NCBI GenBank assembly: GCA_028289445.1
Contig: JANQPO010000017.1
Span: forward strand, 351,537 to 415,536
Length of the DNA: 64,000 nt
Direction: 5' to 3'
Origin: Tepidamorphaceae bacterium
Lineage (GTDB): Bacteria > Pseudomonadota > Alphaproteobacteria > Rhizobiales > JAKSCL01
Both the position numbers and the translations under genes were made by a program. Below are positions 58,492 to 64,000 of this stretch, in pieces. Each line of letters starts with the position of its first letter. Within the stretch, counting starts at the first letter, position 1. Below the pieces are notes generated by a model. The model made no database searches, was not told the origin of the DNA, and saw nothing but the letters and a program-made list of their open reading frames with translations.

Positions 58492-59064
58492 ATGTCCGCA
58501 TTCACCGACATTGCCAAACTCCTTTCCGACACGCCATTGCCGACCATTTTGGTGCTGTCGGGGCTCTTCTTTATGCTTCTGTCGCTGGCGGATTCGCTGA
58601 TCGAAAAGATCTCGATCCCCGAAAGGCGGCGCTCTCTGTCTCTTACGGTCGGAATTTTTCTGACCACCGTCGGTGCCATCTTGTGGACGCTTCCGGCGTT
58701 GATCAAAACCGACGATACACCGCAGATCGCCGACACCGGAGGCGATGGCACACCCGACTCGACCGGGTCGACGACCCCGGTCCAGCCGCCGGCCGGCGGA
58801 CCGCTGGTGAAGGCCTACTATGTCCAGCTCGCGGCGGTGTCGAGCTTCAGTGCGGCCTCCGATGCCGTCGATAAGTTCCGCAACGATCACAGCGATCTCT
58901 TGGCGGACCTCACGCCGAAGGTCGAATCCGTCGACCATCCCGAGCACGGAACGCTCTATCGCGTCCGCTTCGGGGTTTTCGAGACCTCCGGCCAGGCGGA
59001 CATCGTGTGCATCAATTTGCGCGCCGACGGTCTCGAAAGCTGCCGGGTTTTCGCCGACGACTAG
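58492..59064 (+). CDS. SPOR-domain-like membrane protein
   Basis: 190 aa; two TM segments then KAYYVQLAAVSSFSAASDAVDKFRNDH...LYRVRFGVFETSGQADIVC. Confidence 0.7.
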   Translation: MSAFTDIAKLLSDTPLPTILVLSGLFFMLLSLADSLIEKISIPERRRSLSLTVGIFLTTVGAILWTLPALIKTDDTPQIADTGGDGTPDSTGSTTPVQPPAGGPLVKAYYVQLAAVSSFSAASDAVDKFRNDHSDLLADLTPKVESVDHPEHGTLYRVRFGVFETSGQADIVCINLRADGLESCRVFADD

Positions 59065-59074
59065 GATCCAGACA

Positions 59075-60142
59075 CTAGTGTTCAAGCTTGGACGGGAATG
59101 CCTTGCTCTCGGCCCCAAGGGCAATCGGCTCGAAGGCGCGGACAATGTCCATGTCCAGCTTGCCGTCCATGTCGCACATCACCGCATAGGCAACATGCCT
59201 GGGGAGTGAGTCCTTGTAGGATCGCTTGTCGACGAGGGCCGAAAAGACGTCGGCGACCGTCACGATCCGGACAAGGTCGCTGATCTCACGACCGACCAAG
59301 CCGTCCGGATAGCCGCTGCCATCGAGATTTTCATGGTGATGGCGGGCGACATCAGTGACTTCGTCGTCGAACTGGCCGTCTTTTTCGAGGATTTCGCAGC
59401 TATAAACCGGATGGCGCGCGATGATCTCTTTTTCGCGCTCTGTCAGCGATGTCGGCTTGTCCAGAATTTCGAGCGGAATCTTGGCCTTGCCCACATCGTG
59501 CATGAGCGCTCCGATCGCCAAGCGGTGAACGTCCGCTTGACGCATGCGGTAATGCAGGCCGAATGCAATCGCAAAGCCCGTGACGTGCATCGAATGGCGA
59601 TGCGTGTAGCTGTGGTGCTTTTTGAGTTCCTCCAACCAGGTCTCAATATTGTTGCCCGCAAGGGCTTGCGAAACCTGATCGGCGCTTGCGTTCAACGACT
59701 CTGCTGGAAGCGGTTCGCCGCGCTGGACGGCGTCGAAAACGTTCTCGTATGCCGCCTCGATCTTTTCAGCGGTTGCGGCCACTTCTGCGGCGCGGATTCT
59801 CTTTCCGACCACAGTGTCGAATTCGCCGACAATAAGGTCGCGGGACACGACATCCTGGGCGCCTAGAAAGTTCGCCTGGACATAGTCTCGTCGGCTGGCG
59901 GTGTCGGCAACGAAGACCTTGAGAAGCGACGGCGAAATCCCGGCAAGAATTCGGCGAACGGCTGCGACCGACTTTTGACTGGTCAGTGGGACGTCGATGA
60001 TGACGCTGCTGAACGAGTCGAGCTGCGGCGCGGCATCGGACCCGATATCGACAAGATGGGCATCGGAACTGTCGGAGCCGGCAACCGCAACGTCCCGCGA
60101 GCGTTCGGCATCATCCGTGACAATTGCAATCTTGTAGCTCAT
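59075..60142 (-). CDS. HD-GYP domain phosphodiesterase with receiver-like N-terminus
   Basis: ALMHDVGKAKIPLEILDKP, HHHENLDGSGYPDGLVGREI; likely start MSYKIAIVTDDAER at 60142. Confidence 0.9.
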   Translation of the reverse strand: MSYKIAIVTDDAERSRDVAVAGSDSSDAHLVDIGSDAAPQLDSFSSVIIDVPLTSQKSVAAVRRILAGISPSLLKVFVADTASRRDYVQANFLGAQDVVSRDLIVGEFDTVVGKRIRAAEVAATAEKIEAAYENVFDAVQRGEPLPAESLNASADQVSQALAGNNIETWLEELKKHHSYTHRHSMHVTGFAIAFGLHYRMRQADVHRLAIGALMHDVGKAKIPLEILDKPTSLTEREKEIIARHPVYSCEILEKDGQFDDEVTDVARHHHENLDGSGYPDGLVGREISDLVRIVTVADVFSALVDKRSYKDSLPRHVAYAVMCDMDGKLDMDIVRAFEPIALGAESKAFPSKLEH

Positions 60143-60264
60143 GAACAGTCTGGCGCGGCCCGGTGTCAAGAAAGCCATTCGTTGACCTTTGGGCATACGC
60201 CAAATTGATTTCGTCGATCTTAAGATGATCGACAGGCGCCAGAGGGCGCAAATGCCTTGAACCG

Positions 60265-61842
60265 TTACATAATTTCCTTGGTCTTCAAAAATTCGATCTG
60301 GGTGTTGTTTTGCACCTTGTAGTTCAAATCGTAGACGCTGTTGGCCATGAAGACCGGCTGGCCGTCGCGATCGTGCACGATCGCCGACACATTACCTTTC
60401 ATAAACGTGTCCAATGCGGATTGATCATCGGACCGGAGCCACCGCGCCGTTGAATAAGGCACGGGCTCAAAATCGATCTCAACGCGGTATTCCTGGGCGG
60501 CGCGCGCCTTCAAAACGTCGAGCTGGAGAACACCGATCACCCCGATGATCCAGTTCGACCCAAGCTGCGGCTTAAACACCTGGATAAGGCCTTCCTCGGC
60601 GAGATCGTCGAGGGCGGCGCGCAATTGCTTGACCTTGCCGGTATCGATGAGCCGCACCCGGCGCAGGATCTCCGGTGCGAACACGGGCAAGCCCGTGAAC
60701 CGGAAGTGTTCGCCCTCGGTGAATGTGTCGCCGACACGGATCGTGCCGTGGTTCGGAATGCCGATAACGTCGCCGGGCGCGGCATCCTCGGCGATTTCGC
60801 GGTCCTGAGCGAAGAAGGTGATCGGCGAGTGGACCATGATGTCCTTGCCGGTGCGCACCTGTTTCAGCTTCATGCCGCGCTTGAAACCGCCGGAACACAC
60901 GCGCATGAAAGCGACGCGGTCGCGGTGGTTCTTGTCCATGTTCGCCTGGACCTTAAAGACGAAGCCGGAGACCTTGTCTTCCGCCGGTTTCACCACGCGG
61001 GCATCGGCTGGGCTCGGGCGCGGCGGTGGCGCGTGCTGACCGATTAGCCGGATGAGGGGGTGGACCCCATAGCGCTTGAGCGCCGAACCGAACACGATTG
61101 GTGTCAGATGGCCCTCACGGTAGGACTGTGCGTCGAAGGGCGCATAGGCCCCAGAGGCCAGTTCAGCGTTCTCAATCACGTCGTCCAGGATGTTGGCGTG
61201 GACGTTTTCCGCAATCTGTGGGTCGTTCAGCCCGGAACAGGCGATTTCGGTGTCGAAATCGCCGCCGCGTCCGGTCGAGGACGTTAGGAACGTGTTTGTT
61301 TGCAGGTCGTAGCAGCCGTGGAAATCGACACCCATTCCGACCGGCCAGACGATTGGCGCGATGTCCAATTGCAGCGTGTCGTGGATTTCATCGAGCAGTT
61401 CGAACGGATCGCGGCTTTCCCGGTCGACCTTATTGACGAAGGTCATGATGGGAATATCGCGCAGCCGACAAACTTCGAGCAGTTTCCGCGTCTGGCTCTC
61501 AATGCCCTTCGCCGCGTCGATCACCATGACGGCGGAGTCGACTGCCGTCAGCGTGCGATAGGTGTCCTCGGAGAAGTCTTCGTGGCCCGGCGTGTCCAGA
61601 AGGTTGAAGAGCAGTCCGTCGCTCTCGAACGTCATCACCGATGAGGTGACGGAAATGCCGCGCTCTTGCTCGATCTTCATCCAGTCCGACCGCGCGCGCC
61701 GGCGATCGCCCCGCGCCTTGACCTCGCCGGCCATGTGGATCGCGCCGCCGGTCAACAGCAGCTTTTCCGTCAGTGTCGTTTTGCCGGCGTCCGGGTGGGA
61801 AATGATCGCAAAGGTGCGCCGGCGCAAATGCGCGTCCGTCAT
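60265..61842 (-). CDS. prfC: peptide chain release factor 3
   Basis: RRRTFAIISHPDAGKTTLTEKLLLTGGAIHMAGEVKAR, EQERGISVTSSVMTFE, LLDTPGHEDFSEDTYRTLTAVDSAVMVIDAAKGIE; start MTDAHL at 61842. Confidence 0.95.
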   Translation of the reverse strand: MTDAHLRRRTFAIISHPDAGKTTLTEKLLLTGGAIHMAGEVKARGDRRRARSDWMKIEQERGISVTSSVMTFESDGLLFNLLDTPGHEDFSEDTYRTLTAVDSAVMVIDAAKGIESQTRKLLEVCRLRDIPIMTFVNKVDRESRDPFELLDEIHDTLQLDIAPIVWPVGMGVDFHGCYDLQTNTFLTSSTGRGGDFDTEIACSGLNDPQIAENVHANILDDVIENAELASGAYAPFDAQSYREGHLTPIVFGSALKRYGVHPLIRLIGQHAPPPRPSPADARVVKPAEDKVSGFVFKVQANMDKNHRDRVAFMRVCSGGFKRGMKLKQVRTGKDIMVHSPITFFAQDREIAEDAAPGDVIGIPNHGTIRVGDTFTEGEHFRFTGLPVFAPEILRRVRLIDTGKVKQLRAALDDLAEEGLIQVFKPQLGSNWIIGVIGVLQLDVLKARAAQEYRVEIDFEPVPYSTARWLRSDDQSALDTFMKGNVSAIVHDRDGQPVFMANSVYDLNYKVQNNTQIEFLKTKEIM

Positions 61843-62143
61843 GGGTCCGCTCGCAGGGTGAATTCGGTCCGGATCGCGGTCCGGATGTGCCGGTGATTTA
61901 GGCCCATTCAGCCAGATGCGCAAGCGCAACAGGTTCAGTCAATTTAACGTATTGCACACGCAAGAGGCAGATTGCGGCATTGTCCGTCTTTGCAGCGCAG
62001 CATAAACCCATTAAAAGGGCGCCGCATCGCCCGAACTCCGGTTTGTAACGTTACAAGTTCGCCTTGCGTGGTCCTCGCGGCAGACTCTGCTGTGAGCGAC
62101 ACGATGCGCGCCGGTGATATCCGCGACTTGAAAGGCATAGTCC

Positions 62144-63610
62144 ATGGCCGCACGCATCGTCCCCGTCGAACCCTTCGATTTCATCGTTTTGGGCGGTACG
62201 GGCGATCTCGCCCGCCGAAAACTCTTGCCAGCGCTTTATCACCGCATGCGCGACGCGCAGATACCGGACGACGCCCGCATCATCGCGGCCGCACGCTCGT
62301 CTCTGACCCGCAAGGCCTATCAGACGCAGGCAATGGAGGCGCTGAAGGAGTTCGTGCCGGACTTCGACAAAGACATCGCGGCCCGCTTCGTTAAATGCAT
62401 CGACTATGTCCGCGTCGATGCGGAGAGTGGCGATGGTTTTTCCGAGCTCAAGAAGAAGGTTGAGAAAGACCCGCGGCCAATTCGCGCGGTCTATCTCGCG
62501 GTCGGTCCGAGCTTCTTCGCGCCGATCAGCGAGCAACTGAAAAAGGCCGGCGTTCTGACCTCCAAGACACGATTGGTCGTCGAAAAGCCCATCGGCCACG
62601 ACTTGGAAAGCGCCAAGGAACTCAACGCGCGCCTGGCGAAGGTGATCGCCGAGCGCAACATCTACCGGATCGACCATTATCTCGGGAAAGAAACGGTTCA
62701 AAACCTGATGGCGCTGCGGTTCGGCAATGCCTTGTTCGAGCCGCTTTGGAACCGCTACCACATCGACCATGTGCAGATCACCGTCGCGGAGAGCGTCGGG
62801 GTGGAGGGCCGGGGCGGGTATTACGACAAGTCCGGCGCGCTGCGCGACATGGTGCAGAACCACATCCTCCAACTCATCTGTCTGACCGCCATGGAGCCGC
62901 CCTCTCATTTCGATCCGAACGCCGTTCGCGAAGAGAAGCTCAAAGTGCTGCGTTCGCTGGAGCCGTTGCGAAACGGCTCGCTTGGCGACGTCGTCATTCG
63001 CGGTCAGTACCGGGGCGGGAAGGCGGAAAGCGGCTATCTTGAAGACGCGGCGCTGGAGGAATCGAGCACTGAGACCTTCGTCGCCATGAAGGTCGAGGTC
63101 GCCAACTGGCGCTGGTCCGGCACGCCGTTTTATCTGCGCACCGGCAAGAAGCTGCGCGCCCGCATGTCCGAGATCGCCGTCGTTTTCAAGGACACGCCGC
63201 ACTCGATCTTCGATGAGGACGCCGGCTCCGTTCGCCAGAACGTGCTGGCGATGCGGCTACAGCCGGACGAGGGCATTACGCTGTCGATGAACATCAAGGA
63301 CCCGGGACCGGGCGGGATGCGGCTGACGTCCGCGCCTTTGGACATGACGTTCGCGGAATCGCTCGGCCGCGACGACCTCCGCTTGCCGGACGCCTATGAG
63401 CGCCTGGTTATGGACGTGATCCGCGGCGACCAGACGCTTTTCATGAGCGGTGACGAAGTCGAGGCGGCCTGGACCTGGGTCGATCCGATCATCGAGACTT
63501 GGGCGGCGAACACCGATGCGCCACACCCTTACGATGCCGGCGGATCGGGTCCTGAGGAAGCGCTGGCGCTCATGCACCGCGATGGCCGGCGCTGGCGGGA
63601 CATCGAGTAG
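62144..63610 (+). CDS. zwf: glucose-6-phosphate 1-dehydrogenase
   Basis: 488 aa; FIVLGGTGDLARRKLLPALYH, RIDHYLGKETVQNLMALRFGN. Confidence 0.96.
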   Translation: MAARIVPVEPFDFIVLGGTGDLARRKLLPALYHRMRDAQIPDDARIIAAARSSLTRKAYQTQAMEALKEFVPDFDKDIAARFVKCIDYVRVDAESGDGFSELKKKVEKDPRPIRAVYLAVGPSFFAPISEQLKKAGVLTSKTRLVVEKPIGHDLESAKELNARLAKVIAERNIYRIDHYLGKETVQNLMALRFGNALFEPLWNRYHIDHVQITVAESVGVEGRGGYYDKSGALRDMVQNHILQLICLTAMEPPSHFDPNAVREEKLKVLRSLEPLRNGSLGDVVIRGQYRGGKAESGYLEDAALEESSTETFVAMKVEVANWRWSGTPFYLRTGKKLRARMSEIAVVFKDTPHSIFDEDAGSVRQNVLAMRLQPDEGITLSMNIKDPGPGGMRLTSAPLDMTFAESLGRDDLRLPDAYERLVMDVIRGDQTLFMSGDEVEAAWTWVDPIIETWAANTDAPHPYDAGGSGPEEALALMHRDGRRWRDIE

Positions 63611-64000
63611 TGGGTGTCGATCGCCACATCTTCGCCGACCGGGAGTCGCAGGCGCAGGCTTTGGCTGACGCAGTTACCGATTGCTTGCGCGCGGCGCTTA
63701 CCAGGCGCGGCCGCGCCGCGCTGGCAGTGCCCGGCGGCACGACGCCGGGTGCCTTTCTGACAGCGCTCGGCGGCAGAGACGATATCGATTGGACCTGTGT
63801 GACGATAACACTGACGGACGAGCGCCAGGTTCCGGCAACCGATGAACGCTCCAATCAGCGCCTTGTTCGCGAGACGCTGCTTGCGGCGGGTGCGGCGCCG
63901 GACTTCGTTTCGCTTTATGATCCAGATGGCGATCTGGCGTCGGTCGACACCGCGCTTAAGGAGCGTGCATTGCCCTTCGACGCGGTCGTGCTGGGCATGG
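63610..64000 (+). CDS. pgl: 6-phosphogluconolactonase, partial at window edge
   Basis: Manual translation from GTG at 63610: VGVDRHIFADRESQAQALADAVTDCLRAALTRRGRAALAVPGGTTPGAFLTALGGRDDIDWTCVTITLTDERQVPATDERSNQRLV; follows zwf. Confidence 0.88.
   Translation, partial: MGVDRHIFADRESQAQALADAVTDCLRAALTRRGRAALAVPGGTTPGAFLTALGGRDDIDWTCVTITLTDERQVPATDERSNQRLVRETLLAAGAAPDFVSLYDPDGDLASVDTALKERALPFDAVVLGM

Noticed and set aside
62051-63202. 383-aa minus-strand ORF
   Set aside because: Antisense to zwf
1-64000. CRISPR arrays, rRNA or tRNA genes
   Set aside because: No regularly spaced direct repeats and no rRNA/tRNA-like sequence noticed on reading; a tRNAscan/CRISPR finder run would be needed to exclude them formally

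Overview
GC-rich, alphaproteobacterial-looking chromosomal window read from the six-frame ORF track plus manual reading. It falls into five blocks. (1) ~1-16.3 kb: a catabolic and transport cluster with an ABC substrate-binding protein, DUF2848, TauD-type dioxygenase, GMC oxidoreductase, acyl-CoA dehydrogenase, amidohydrolase, PaaK-type CoA ligase, SDR, Fe-S/FMN/FAD OYE-type reductase, fumarate-reductase-like flavoprotein, SnoaL-like protein, MmgE/PrpD, Asp/Glu racemase family protein and MFS transporter. (2) ~16.4-44 kb: a surface-glycan or nonulosonate island with a near-complete pseudaminic-acid-type gene set, a WbpA/B/D/E-type diacetamido-uronate set, two WbqC/PIG-L gene pairs, two NeuB-family synthases (one lacking the usual metal-ligand histidine motifs), methyltransferases and glycosyltransferases. 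(3) ~44-52 kb: ABC exporter, sulfide:quinone-reductase-like protein with a strong upstream dyad, thioredoxin-like protein and tandem L,D-transpeptidases. (4) ~52-58.4 kb: H-NOX plus degenerate HD-GYP, then a taurine/sulfoacetaldehyde module (xsc, aminotransferase, ackA). A 267-bp inverted-repeat (MITE-like) element with a TA target duplication sits exactly in the stop codon between the aminotransferase and ackA. (5) ~58.4-64 kb: SPOR protein, HD-GYP, prfC, zwf and partial pgl. The strongest second-look items are the MITE-like insertion, the divergent NeuB paralogue, the H-NOX/degenerate HD-GYP pair and the duplicated WbqC/PIG-L modules. All family calls are from motif recognition; no database search was run.
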